Assembly: GCA_016213775.1 (NCBI GenBank)
Contig: JACQZR010000197.1
Location: 1-64,000 of the forward strand
From: Acidobacteriota bacterium
Lineage (GTDB): Bacteria; Acidobacteriota; Terriglobia; Bryobacterales; Bryobacteraceae
Direction: 5' to 3'
DNA length: 64,000 nt
In this document: positions 54,708 to 62,787 of the stretch, piece after piece
How the letters are laid out: each line of letters opens with the position of its first letter
Position numbering within the stretch: position 1 is the stretch's first letter
Position numbers and translations under genes: made by a program
The notes under the pieces: model-generated
Told to the model about the DNA's origin: nothing
Databases searched by the model: none
What the model saw: the letters and a program-made list of their open reading frames with translations, nothing else

Positions 54708-55568
54708 CTAAGCCGGTAGCTTATCCGGATTGGCGATGATGAACACCTCCTGGATTGCCTCCCCGTCCCGCGCCGGTTCAATAAACAGCACGGACTGCAG
54801 ACTCCCGTCCGCGTAGTGCGATTCGATCGCGGGCTCCCCAAAACGCATCGTGAATTCGCTGGTCACGCCTTCGGGGATCTTCTTCATGATGCCCAGGAAG
54901 AACCGCGTGATGTGCTCGGCGCCATAAATTGGGTTGAGTGCCGAACGCACCTTGCCGCCGCCATCGGTCCGCAGCCGCGCGTCCTCCGCCAGCAGGTTCA
55001 CAAGCGCGCCGCTGTCGCCGGTGCGGCAGGCCGCATCAAAGCGCTCCAGCAATTCGCGAATCCGCTTGCGGTCGGCTCGCTGGCGGGCGCGGCCGGCGGC
55101 GATCTGCTTACGCGCGCGCTCCAGCAGTTTGCGGCAGTGCGCTTCCCGGGTCTCCAGAACCTCCGCGATCTCGCGAAACTCGTAACCAAGAACATCGCGC
55201 AGCAGCAGCACACAGCGCTCGGGCGGCGACAGAGTCTGCAGCAGCACCAGGAACGCGTACGACAGCGAATCGGCGAGGTCATTCGCGGCCACGGCAGGCT
55301 CCGGCAGCCAGGGGCCAATGTAGTCAAAGCGTTTGCTCTCCACCGAACGGATCTGATCCACACAAATCCGCGTGGTGACGGTGCCCAGCCACGCCGCCGG
55401 ATTCTGAATGGATTCCTGGCGCGCCGAGTTCCACCGCAGCCAGCACTCCTGCAGAGCGTCCTCGGCATCGGCGCGCGTGCCGAGCATGCGGTGCGCGATC
55501 CTCATCAGACGCGGCCGCTGTTGCTCGAACGTCGCCGCGCGGTCTCCTTGAGGCTTTTCCGCAATCAC
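54708..55568 (-). CDS. ECF41-type sigma factor with C-terminal SnoaL-like domain
   Basis: A 286-residue ECF sigma. Region 2 at about 12-80 (LMRIAHRMLGTRADAEDALQ, WLGTVTTRICVDQI), region 4 at about 115-165 (LSPPERCVLLLRDVLGYEFREIA), then a SnoaL/NTF2-like domain (about 180-286) ending with the conserved NPDKL. In ECF41 factors this C-terminal domain takes the place of an anti-sigma and modulates activity; the usual neighbour is a carboxymuconolactone decarboxylase (CMD) family gene, exactly as here. GTG 55568 overlaps the CMD stop (GTGA), which fixes the start over the longer frame to 55631 and shows translational coupling. Confidence 0.92.
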   Translation of the reverse strand: MIAEKPQGDRAATFEQQRPRLMRIAHRMLGTRADAEDALQECWLRWNSARQESIQNPAAWLGTVTTRICVDQIRSVESKRFDYIGPWLPEPAVAANDLADSLSYAFLVLLQTLSPPERCVLLLRDVLGYEFREIAEVLETREAHCRKLLERARKQIAAGRARQRADRKRIRELLERFDAACRTGDSGALVNLLAEDARLRTDGGGKVRSALNPIYGAEHITRFFLGIMKKIPEGVTSEFTMRFGEPAIESHYADGSLQSVLFIEPARDGEAIQEVFIIANPDKLPA

Positions 55569-56110
55569 CCGGCGAACCCCGCTGACTCGATGCCGAGCGC
55601 GTGGTTGAAGCGCGCACGGTAATTCTCCCACGCGATAGTGGCGGCCAACTCCACAATCTGCCGATCAGTGAAGTGGGCGCGCAGTTCCTGGTGGAACACG
55701 TTTTCTGTTGCGGCGGGCGTTAGCGTCATCTTTTCAGCCATTCTCAGTACAGCACGTTCCGCCGGCGAGTAGGCACCGCTCGTCTCGTACTGGAGAACAT
55801 CGAGAATCTGATCCTGTGTGAGATTGGCACGACGGCCCACGGCCGTCCCGATGTCGATTCAGAACGGGCATCCGATCCGCCGGGCGGTGGCAAGGGAGGC
55901 CAGAACCTTCAGCTTCTGGGGCACCCTGCGCATGCGCAGTTGGCCCAGTTCCACCATAGTGACTCCGAACATCAGGGAGGGATGGTGGCTGGCGGCGCGC
56001 GTCGAATCGGGCAGCACCGCTTTGCCCGTGGTTTGCTCGATCCCCTTGCGGGTGAACCAGGACGTCGCACGCACGAACCAGCCGGTGTTTTCGGTGGGAG
56101 TGATTCTCAT
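55565..56110 (-). CDS. CMD/AhpD-like selenoprotein (in-frame UGA as Sec84)
   Basis: A 181-codon carboxymuconolactone-decarboxylase-family protein, read through one in-frame UGA at 55861-55859. Up to it the protein reads ...RRIGCPF; after it IDIGTAVGRRANLTQ... and the family C-terminus RARFNHALGIES. Relatives have CxFC here, so UGA replaces the second Cys, giving C81-P-F-U84. A perfect hairpin follows 11 nt after UGA (see bSECIS entry). The stop overlaps the ECF41 sigma GTG, so the gene is coupled and not obviously decayed. AhpD-like CxxC proteins are peroxidases or disulfide reductases; Sec would raise reactivity. The alternative is a nonsense mutation or sequencing error splitting the gene into 55859-56110 and 55565-55840. 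Confidence 0.82.
55831..55847 (-). promoter_or_regulatory. Bacterial SECIS-like hairpin (bSECIS)
   Basis: Perfect 7-bp stem GACGGCC/GGCCGTC with a 3-nt GUG loop, in the mRNA of the CMD gene. The loop begins 19 nt after the UGA (18 nt between) and its first base is G. Published bSECIS models ask for a stem-loop with G in the first two loop positions at about 16-37 nt from UGA, which this meets. Confidence 0.75.
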
Positions 56111-56167
56111 GACACGGGGGAGACGAAACAGACCCCGCGCCTGTGACAGGAATTTACTTCACTTTAG

Positions 56168-57496
56168 TTACTTCGCGAGCAACTGCGCGTCGATCCGATC
56201 CTGCAGCCAGTGGGCATCCCACCACTCCACCGGATTCACCGGCACGCCTCCCACGAGAATCGTAAAATGCAGATGGTCCCCGCCAGCCAATCCGGTGGAC
56301 CCGGTCCTGCCGATTCCCTGCCCCTTGCGGACAATGTCGTTCGTCTTGACGCCGATTTCGCTGAGATGCGCGTAGAGGCTTTGCAGCCCCATCCCATGGT
56401 CAATCACCACCGCGTTCCCGTAAATGCCCAGCGGCCCGGCGTGGATCACCAAACCATCATTCGAGGCCGTCGCTGGGGCGTGCGCTGTTGTCGCCAGATC
56501 GAATCCAAGGTGCACTTGCTCATCTACCTTCTCCCCGCGGTACTTGTAGGTTCGATAATCGCAAAACTGAGCTTCCACCGACGAACCGGCCAGTTGCAGA
56601 AACGCCCCCTTCCACAGCATCTTCTCGGCGCTGCGGGAGCCAAGTTCGATCAGCGTGGCGGCATTTTCGGCGCGCATCTTACCGTTGATCTTGCGGAAAC
56701 GCTGCACAGTCTCGGCACCTGATCCACCCGGGTCGAGCTCCCCGAAGATCTTCTCCAGAAACGCATCGGTCACCACAATCTCCCTGTGGCGGAACTTCTT
56801 CCGCTTGGTCTCATGCCGGATGCGGGCAGTGGCCTCCGCGCCGGCGGGATTTCGCGCATAGACCACCGGCACATCCTCCGCCGCCATGTCGTATGGCAGA
56901 GCGAAAAACGCGGCCCGGCGGTTGGCCCCGCCCCCCGGCAAGGCATAACTGCGAAAGCTGGTTTTGCCGACGCGGACACCGGCTTCGGTCCAGTAGCCCC
57001 CCGCCGTAAACACCACCAAGCCGCTGCCCCCGACTGTGAAGTATCGCATGACATCATCCGGCGTAACTGACGGAGGCTGCGTGTTCACCTCGACGTCAAT
57101 GACGATGCGATCGGTACGCGAACGGACGTCGTTGGAAATCGCCTCGACCACCAATTGGGCCTTGCCATCACGGATACCCGGCGCCTTCGCCGCGCCAGCG
57201 TCGAACGTAACCGTCCTCGGCTGCTCGGTCCCGCGCAGAAGCGACCAGCGAAGCGCCGGAGCAGTCTCTTCATAGACGCCGAACGACTGGCTCCCCTGCA
57301 CCAATGACGCCCGCAGGATTCGCGTTCCGTGAGGATTTGTCACCGTCATCCGGACAGGGGTCTGCTTGCCAATTACCTTGGGTGAAGGTTCTACTTGAAG
57401 TTGCGTTCCAGTCGAGAGCGAAACGAGAACCGCTAAATAAACTGCGGGGATAGCGATAACGATCAAAAGAAATACGAGAAGGCGGCCACGATTCAT
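56168..57496 (-). CDS. M23-family (LytM) peptidase
   Basis: A 442-residue envelope protein. N-terminal membrane anchor (LVFLLIVIAIPAVYLAVLV), two beta-rich domains, then a C-terminal peptidase_M23 domain with zinc ligands in EQVHLGFDLA (HxxxD) and GDHLHFTILVGG (HxH), plus YGNAVVIDHGMGLQSLYAHLS typical of the fold. It probably cuts peptidoglycan cross-bridges. Both zinc motifs are intact, so it is likely active. ATG 57496 overlaps the upstream stop by ATGA. Confidence 0.92.
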   Translation of the reverse strand: MNRGRLLVFLLIVIAIPAVYLAVLVSLSTGTQLQVEPSPKVIGKQTPVRMTVTNPHGTRILRASLVQGSQSFGVYEETAPALRWSLLRGTEQPRTVTFDAGAAKAPGIRDGKAQLVVEAISNDVRSRTDRIVIDVEVNTQPPSVTPDDVMRYFTVGGSGLVVFTAGGYWTEAGVRVGKTSFRSYALPGGGANRRAAFFALPYDMAAEDVPVVYARNPAGAEATARIRHETKRKKFRHREIVVTDAFLEKIFGELDPGGSGAETVQRFRKINGKMRAENAATLIELGSRSAEKMLWKGAFLQLAGSSVEAQFCDYRTYKYRGEKVDEQVHLGFDLATTAHAPATASNDGLVIHAGPLGIYGNAVVIDHGMGLQSLYAHLSEIGVKTNDIVRKGQGIGRTGSTGLAGGDHLHFTILVGGVPVNPVEWWDAHWLQDRIDAQLLAK

Positions 57497-57978
57497 GAAG
57501 TTTCAAAAAGCCCCATTTGATCTTTTGGTGTCCCCTTCGGTTTGCGGCCATATCGGGGTTGGCTGCCCACCACGGAAAGCACCTGTACGCCGGACAATGC
57601 CTGCTTGGGAACGAACACACGCTGGCTGTTCGAACCCGGGTCGGGCGGAGTGAACGCAAATCCGAATGCGTCCTGGCGCAGCAGGTCATTCGCCAGTAGA
57701 CCGTCCATCTGATCATTGTCCTTGAACCGCAGGCGAACCCACAAGCCCGGACTCTTGGGTCGGGTGGCGAACAGGCGCTTTTCGGCCGGGTCGGGGGCCT
57801 CAAACTCGCGCACAAAGCAGACCATCTTGATTTCCGTGTAGGGCACCAGAAGGAGGTTTCCGGACTGGTTCAGCAGTTCTACACCCGTAGGCTGGAGATA
57901 GGATGCAAGGTTCAAGTATCCATAGATGTTTTCTCTGTCAAACCGCTGAATAAGCGCCTTTTTACTTGTTGACGACAT
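57493..57978 (-). CDS. Conserved hypothetical protein coupled to M23 peptidase
   Basis: A 161-residue cytoplasmic protein with no signal peptide. The N-terminal half is beta-rich (ENIYGYLNLASYLQPTGVELL, LLLVPYTEIKMVCFVREFE), followed by GLWVRLRFKDNDQMDGLLAN and FVPKQALSGVQVLSVVG, a pattern seen in small acidobacterial proteins of unknown function. GGAGG 7 nt before ATG 57978 decides the start. It overlaps the M23 gene by four bases, so they are co-translated. I do not recognise the family. Confidence 0.75.
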   Translation of the reverse strand: MSSTSKKALIQRFDRENIYGYLNLASYLQPTGVELLNQSGNLLLVPYTEIKMVCFVREFEAPDPAEKRLFATRPKSPGLWVRLRFKDNDQMDGLLANDLLRQDAFGFAFTPPDPGSNSQRVFVPKQALSGVQVLSVVGSQPRYGRKPKGTPKDQMGLFETS

Positions 57979-58066
57979 GCTCATACCTCCTTTCTCCCCA
58001 CCAGTTCCTTCTCCCCAACCTAAACCATTCATAGGGGGAATGTTCAAAACAATTTTGCAAGTATTG

Positions 58067-58072
58067 TATCAT
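58067..58072 (+). promoter_or_regulatory. -10 box for a probable leaderless xer transcript
   Basis: TATCAT ends 7 nt before ATG 58080, with TTCAAA about 18 nt upstream as a possible -35. There is no Shine-Dalgarno sequence. Confidence 0.5.
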
Positions 58073-58079
58073 TGGCTGA

Positions 58080-58979
58080 ATGCCTCTATGCGTCGCACTC
58101 ACCGCGTCTCGCGAGGCGTACCTCGATTTCTGCCGGATTGAAAAGGGTCTGGCAGCCAATTCGCTGGACGCCTACGAGCGGGATCTGCGCAAACTGGAGA
58201 GCTATGCTGCCCTACATTGTCAGGGTAACGCCCCGGACTCCACCGAGTTGCTCGCCTACCTCGATTCGCTATACAAAGAGGGCCTCGGCTCACGATCCAT
58301 TGCGCGGCACCTCAGCACCATCCGCAATCTTTACGCGTTTCTCGTTCGCGAAGGAAAGATTAGCGAGGATCCTACCGCCGTCCTCCCCAGCCCAAAGCAG
58401 CCGCGTAAGATTCCGCGCTATTTGAACGCCGACCAGGTGGACCGCCTTACCGCTACTCCAAGCGAAACGAAGCCAATCGGGCTCCGCGACCGCGCCATGC
58501 TGTCGCTGCTCTACGCCAGTGGCTTGCGGGTGAGCGAACTGTGCGCCGTCCAGCTTTCGGACGTGGATCTGGAATTGGGTCTGATCCGCGTGCTCGGCAA
58601 AGGCAATAAAGAGCGCATGGTCCCGATGGGCGCGGAAGCCGCCGGCGCGATTCTCGATTATCTTGCAAACGCCCGCGTTCAGGCATTGAAGGGCCGTCCC
58701 AGCCGCTTCCTGTTCGTCTCCAACCGCGGCGGTAAGCTCACGCGGCAGGCTTTTTGGAAGTCCCTGGGCCAATATGGCAAACAGGCGGGCATCTTTAGCG
58801 GGCTCAGCCCGCACGTGTTGCGGCACACCTTCGCGACGCATCTATTGGAGGGAGGAGCGGATTTGAGAAGCGTTCAAACCATGCTCGGACACGCCGATAT
58901 CTCCACAACACAAATCTATACCCACGTGGCGCGCACCCGTCTGCGAGCCACCGTGGACCAACATCACCCGAGGGCATGA
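58080..58979 (+). CDS. xerD: Tyrosine recombinase, XerC/XerD family
   Basis: A 299-residue site-specific recombinase for chromosome dimer resolution (XerC/D type). N-terminal SAM-like core-binding domain (1-95), catalytic domain from about 110. Catalytic residues are Arg150 in ASGLRVSEL, His245 and Arg248 in HVLRHTFATHLL, His271 in MLGHADIS and nucleophile Tyr280 in TTQIYTHV, all present. Length and spacing match housekeeping Xer proteins, and no phage or integron genes are near. XerC versus XerD is not settled by eye. It is followed 13 nt later by the tRNA-nucleotidyltransferase-family gene. Confidence 0.92.
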   Translation: MPLCVALTASREAYLDFCRIEKGLAANSLDAYERDLRKLESYAALHCQGNAPDSTELLAYLDSLYKEGLGSRSIARHLSTIRNLYAFLVREGKISEDPTAVLPSPKQPRKIPRYLNADQVDRLTATPSETKPIGLRDRAMLSLLYASGLRVSELCAVQLSDVDLELGLIRVLGKGNKERMVPMGAEAAGAILDYLANARVQALKGRPSRFLFVSNRGGKLTRQAFWKSLGQYGKQAGIFSGLSPHVLRHTFATHLLEGGADLRSVQTMLGHADISTTQIYTHVARTRLRATVDQHHPRA

Positions 58980-58992
58980 GGAGGGATACCGG

Positions 58993-60300
58993 TTGAGCGA
59001 TTACATGTTCATGTTGGAGAACCACCTCAACGCCGAGCAGGCGAACTTTCAATCGGCGCTGGTGGCGGCGTGCGACGCCATGGGCGTCAACGTGTTTCTC
59101 GCCGGCGGGGCCATGCGCGACATGCTCGGTGGTTTTCCCATCCGCGACCTGGACTTCGTCGTGGAAACGCACGGCATCAAGCTGGCCAAGGAACTGATCA
59201 AGTCCACCGGGGCGACCCTGCTTTCGGTGGATGAGATCCGGAAATCGGCCGAGTTGCAGTTGCCCGGCGGCTCCACCGTCCAGGTGGCGATGGCGAAAAA
59301 CGAGAAGTATCTGAAGTCGGGCGGAAAGCCGCACGTCACGCCGGGTTCGATTCATGAAGACCTGCGCTGCCGCGATTTCACGATCAATTCGATCGCTTTG
59401 TCGCTCGGCAAAGCTTCGCGCGGGCTGTTGATGGACCCCACGAACGGCTTAGCCGACCTCGACAGGCGCGAACTGCGCACCGTCCACAGCTACGCTCTGT
59501 ACGACCAGCCCATCCGCCTCTGGCGCATGATCCGGTTCAAGGTGCGGCTTGGTTTCGCCGTTGAGGAACGCACCGCCGGGCAGTATGCCAATGCGAGGGA
59601 GGCCGGGCTGGAACGCCATATTCCGCCGCGCGCCCTGTTCGATCAGCTCCGTATGATCGCCCAGGAAGTGAATTCGCCCGAGATCATTCGGGCGCTCGAA
59701 GAGGAGAAGCTGCTGGGGCAGGTGTCTCCCGCGCTCACCGGACCCAAGCTCAACCAGCAAGGGTTTGCCAAGCTGATGAAAGCCCGGCAGTTGGTTCCTT
59801 TCGGGCTCGACTTCAAGGTGAACGACTTCACCCTTCTCATGCATCTGCTCACCGAGAAGCTCTCGCCTAAGGAACGTTCGGCAATGATGAAGGCGATTGC
59901 GGCCACTCGCGCGGAAGCGGACGGGCCGCAGAAACTGGCCGCGCGGGCCAGGAAGCTGGAATCGGCGCTCAAGTCGGCCCGGCTGCAGAAGCCGTCGCAG
60001 GTGCATGCCGTCTGCGGTGGCGAATCCGGCGAAGTGGTGCTCTTCCTGATGATGCATACCACGCAGCGAATTGTCGCCGACCGCATCCGCAACTACCTGC
60101 AAAAGTACCTGATTGCCGCTGCCGAGGTGACGGACAAGGACATCGAGGCCGAGGGACTGAAGCCGGGCACGCCGAAGTTCACCAAACGCAAAGCCGAGGC
60201 CGTCGCCAAGCGTCTCGACAGGCGGCAGCCGAAACCTACTCCGCCTCCGACACCGGAACTGGCACAGGTGGTGACGGCAAATTCGCGCCGGCTGATATAG
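58993..60300 (+). CDS. CCA-adding enzyme / poly(A) polymerase family nucleotidyltransferase
   Basis: A 435-residue class II nucleotidyltransferase. N-terminal catalytic head: FLAGGAMRDMLGGFPIRDLDFVV holds the GG and metal-binding DxD residues, and DLRCRDFTINSIAL is the next conserved block; DQPIRLWRMIRFKVRLGF follows. The rest is helical neck/body, ending in an extended Lys/Pro-rich tail (about 400-435). It either completes tRNA CCA ends or adds poly(A); the two cannot be separated here. TTG 58993 is chosen because GGAGGG lies 8 nt upstream. It may form an operon with xer. Confidence 0.87.
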   Translation: MSDYMFMLENHLNAEQANFQSALVAACDAMGVNVFLAGGAMRDMLGGFPIRDLDFVVETHGIKLAKELIKSTGATLLSVDEIRKSAELQLPGGSTVQVAMAKNEKYLKSGGKPHVTPGSIHEDLRCRDFTINSIALSLGKASRGLLMDPTNGLADLDRRELRTVHSYALYDQPIRLWRMIRFKVRLGFAVEERTAGQYANAREAGLERHIPPRALFDQLRMIAQEVNSPEIIRALEEEKLLGQVSPALTGPKLNQQGFAKLMKARQLVPFGLDFKVNDFTLLMHLLTEKLSPKERSAMMKAIAATRAEADGPQKLAARARKLESALKSARLQKPSQVHAVCGGESGEVVLFLMMHTTQRIVADRIRNYLQKYLIAAAEVTDKDIEAEGLKPGTPKFTKRKAEAVAKRLDRRQPKPTPPPTPELAQVVTANSRRLI

Positions 60301-60301
60301 T
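60296..60301 (+). promoter_or_regulatory. -10 box for a probable leaderless transcript
   Basis: TATAGT overlaps the stop of the preceding gene and ends 6 nt before ATG 60308; no Shine-Dalgarno is seen. Confidence 0.45.
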
Positions 60302-60307
60302 GCGTTT

Positions 60308-61042
60308 ATGAATACCTTCTGGGGCCGGCGTGAGTTTCTACTCGCGCTTGCGGCTGGTTCGTTGACAGCGGCGCCGAAAACCAAGGAAGTGAAGCACTGC
60401 GGCATCGGCTGGGAGGTGATCCGCAACGGCCGCTCCAGGCGGCGCTACCTGCATATCCATGGCGATGAAACCACGGCTCGCGAGGTGTTGCGCGGGCACA
60501 TGCTGAAGTATCGCGGGATTGCCTATCTGGTGAAAAACGACGAGCGGACGATCCCGGCGGGGGACGGCAGGCTTGACCCGAATCGCATGCTCTCGCGTGG
60601 CGGTGCTGAGCGCAACTTAAGACTGCTCAATAAGTCCTGGACGGAGGCTGAAGTAGAGCGTGAATTGGCGCGGCTCGATCGCGAACGCGTTCCCCTCCTG
60701 AAAGCCCTCACCCCGCCCAAACGCGGGCTGCTGTTTGCCGTACACAACAACGCCCGCGGCTACAGCGTGCAAGCCGAGTTGGATGCAAGTAACGACACCG
60801 CCCTGAACGACGCTTCCAATCCGCACGAGTTTTTCCTCGCCACTGACCCGGAGGATTTCCGAATCCTCCGCGCCTCACCCTTTAATGCCGTTCTCCAGAA
60901 CGAAGCCAAAGGGCCGGACGACGGCTCCATGAGCCGGTTGATGGCAAGCCGCGGAGTTCGCTACCTCAACCTCGAAGTCGCCATCGGGAAAACGGACCGT
61001 CAGCGGGAAATGATGGAATGGGCGGAGCGGCGGCTACGCTGA
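60308..61042 (+). CDS. Tat-type exported protein of unknown function
   Basis: A 244-residue protein with twin-arginine-like signal RREFLLALAAGSLTAAPK. The mature part is alpha/beta (HCGIGWEVIRNGRSRRRYLHIH, GIAYLVKNDERT, LLFAVHNNARGYSVQAELDA). The pattern of His and Asn/Asp residues resembles secreted hydrolase-like proteins but I cannot assign a family. Its stop overlaps by one base the start of the next gene (TGATG), so the two are co-translated. Confidence 0.7.
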   Translation: MNTFWGRREFLLALAAGSLTAAPKTKEVKHCGIGWEVIRNGRSRRRYLHIHGDETTAREVLRGHMLKYRGIAYLVKNDERTIPAGDGRLDPNRMLSRGGAERNLRLLNKSWTEAEVERELARLDRERVPLLKALTPPKRGLLFAVHNNARGYSVQAELDASNDTALNDASNPHEFFLATDPEDFRILRASPFNAVLQNEAKGPDDGSMSRLMASRGVRYLNLEVAIGKTDRQREMMEWAERRLR

Positions 61043-62427
61043 TGCCGGCCACCGCTGCGATCGTCCATTCCGCTGCCGACCAATCGGCTGCCGGCCAGGT
61101 TGCCGCGATGCTCACCAACAGCCTCGGCTATCAGGTGGACACGCGGAAGGGCCTACTCGCCGGCGGGCAGAGCTTCCTGCACGCAATGGACGCCCCGACA
61201 TGGCACGCCGATCTCACCGTGGTGTTGCTCAGGTCCGAATCTGTTCCTCCCGTTTGGGTGGCTGAGGAATGGCAGCCTGTACTTTGGGGCGAAGAGGGCG
61301 GCGTCTTGGTGTGCGGTCTGCAGACCGCGCCCGGCAGGGTGGTGGCGCGGGGGCGTGGCCACGGCTACTGCTACATTGATGGTCAACAGGGGATGCAGGA
61401 GGCGCTGGTTGCGCTCCGCCGCTGGGTCATCGAAACCCGTTCCGCCGATCGCGAGCGCCGCTTTGATCCTGCACCCGTTGCGCCAACCGGACGCACCAGT
61501 GAGCTCCGGGCAGCCGCCGATGCACTGGTGGAACGCTCGGGTCTGCTGGTTGTCACCGGAGATGGCCCGTACGGCAAGACGCACTTCGCGCAGGAATTCG
61601 CACGTGCCCACGTGAAGGACTTCGACGACATGTTATGGGTAAGTTGCCGTGGACGGCAAGCCGAAGACATCACTGCCGAGGTGAGCCGGTGGCAATGCCC
61701 GGACCGTGGGTTACTGATTCTCGACGACGGCGACCCGGCTCAGGCGCCTGGAATGACCTCCAACCCCTTGGTGTCCTGTCTGGTTACCACGCGCACCCTC
61801 GAGCCGCCATACCCTTCGCTAATACTGTCCTCAGACGGGCCGCCCATGCCGCTGGACGCGGAGACCGCGAATCTGCTTACGATCTGCCGCCCCGATTGGA
61901 TCATTCCGGCGCTGGCCAAGGCAATAGGACTCGATGAATCCGCCACGGTACCGCTCGACCTCAACACCGGTGTAAGACGCGCGCCGGGCTGGGTACACGA
62001 CTTGTCGCCGGAGCCGGCAGTTCGCGAGATGCGGGAGCTGCGCTACGCCGAAGCCCTGTTGCGGGTTCTGACGGAAGGCGCCGGCCCGGAAGTGCTGGTG
62101 GATGTCGTGATCGCACTACGGCAATTCGCCGAAATCGAGACCAAGAAGTCTTTATTTGCGATGATGGCGCGGCGTGGCGAACAGCTTTGCCGCAGTTGCG
62201 GGGATGTCCGCGTGCGAGAGCAGGTGCTGAGAATCGCAACAGAAGCCGCCTGGAATCAGCGGGATGAGATCCTGATGGGTCGGTTCGTTCCTGACCTCAC
62301 CACGCTTCTGGACGACCTGGGCCGCGCACAGGAGGCGGAGTCCTGGCGCCGGCGATGGAAGGAAGCCGAGACCCGGCAACTGTCGCTGCCTTTCGAGAAT
62401 TCCCAGGATATTTCCGGACACGGTTAG
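61042..62427 (+). CDS. TIR-like domain P-loop NTPase
   Basis: A 461-residue cytoplasmic protein. Residues about 1-100 have a TIR-like look: AAIVHSAADQSAAGQVAAML at the first strand/helix, DLTVVLLRSESVPPVW and then WVAEEWQPVL, where a conserved Trp and a Glu lie as in NAD-cleaving TIR domains. Residues about 150-300 form a P-loop NTPase: Walker A GDGPYGKTHFA (about 172-182) and Walker B GLLILDDGD (about 223). The last 150 residues are helical and contain no obvious repeats. TIR-NTPase proteins act in immunity and signalling, but here there is no phage-defence neighbourhood. The TIR call is by eye. Confidence 0.68.
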   Translation: MPATAAIVHSAADQSAAGQVAAMLTNSLGYQVDTRKGLLAGGQSFLHAMDAPTWHADLTVVLLRSESVPPVWVAEEWQPVLWGEEGGVLVCGLQTAPGRVVARGRGHGYCYIDGQQGMQEALVALRRWVIETRSADRERRFDPAPVAPTGRTSELRAAADALVERSGLLVVTGDGPYGKTHFAQEFARAHVKDFDDMLWVSCRGRQAEDITAEVSRWQCPDRGLLILDDGDPAQAPGMTSNPLVSCLVTTRTLEPPYPSLILSSDGPPMPLDAETANLLTICRPDWIIPALAKAIGLDESATVPLDLNTGVRRAPGWVHDLSPEPAVREMRELRYAEALLRVLTEGAGPEVLVDVVIALRQFAEIETKKSLFAMMARRGEQLCRSCGDVRVREQVLRIATEAAWNQRDEILMGRFVPDLTTLLDDLGRAQEAESWRRRWKEAETRQLSLPFENSQDISGHG

Positions 62428-62787
62428 CGGAATAAGGGCACTGTGCGACCCCTCGTCCCATGCACAATTGCCCTCGGGAAAGATACCTTATCTTTATTGT
62501 TTTGTCACAGTTGCAGAGCGAGATAGTCCTATAGTCCCGAAGGCCATGCTGCCTCGTCCTCCTATTACTTTCCCGCATGGTACCTGTGCCCACGTACTCT
62601 TTGCAGCCTGCTCGCCGGCGACTACATTCAGAATGTAGCCGCGAGCCGAAAACGCATGTAGTGCCTGGGTAAAGAGGCATCGGATCCGCGCTCCGGCTGA
62701 TGAGACGGAAACCGTGCTCCGGCGGTGAAGAAGCGAACCGCACAGAGCCGCGATCTAAAGATCAACAAAAAGGAGTCTGACAAACAC
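62428..62787. other. Intergenic region with two hairpins
   Basis: About 360 nt between the TIR-like gene and the PEP-CTERM gene. A 7-bp A/T hairpin AAAGATA/TATCTTT at 62479-62495 followed by ATTGTTTT may terminate the upstream transcript. A second hairpin of 11 bp with one mismatch (62618-62642; core CTACATT/AATGTAG) lies in what should be the leader or promoter region of the PEP-CTERM gene. No coding sequence is seen. Confidence 0.5.

Noticed and set aside
55565-55840. Separate small CMD gene starting at GTG 55840
   Set aside because: It would lack the first half of the fold and the Cys motif; the GTG lies in the hairpin loop. Reading through UGA gives a full family-length protein.
58080-58979. 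Integron or phage integrase
   Set aside because: Sequence and length fit housekeeping XerC/D; no att sites, cassettes or phage genes nearby.
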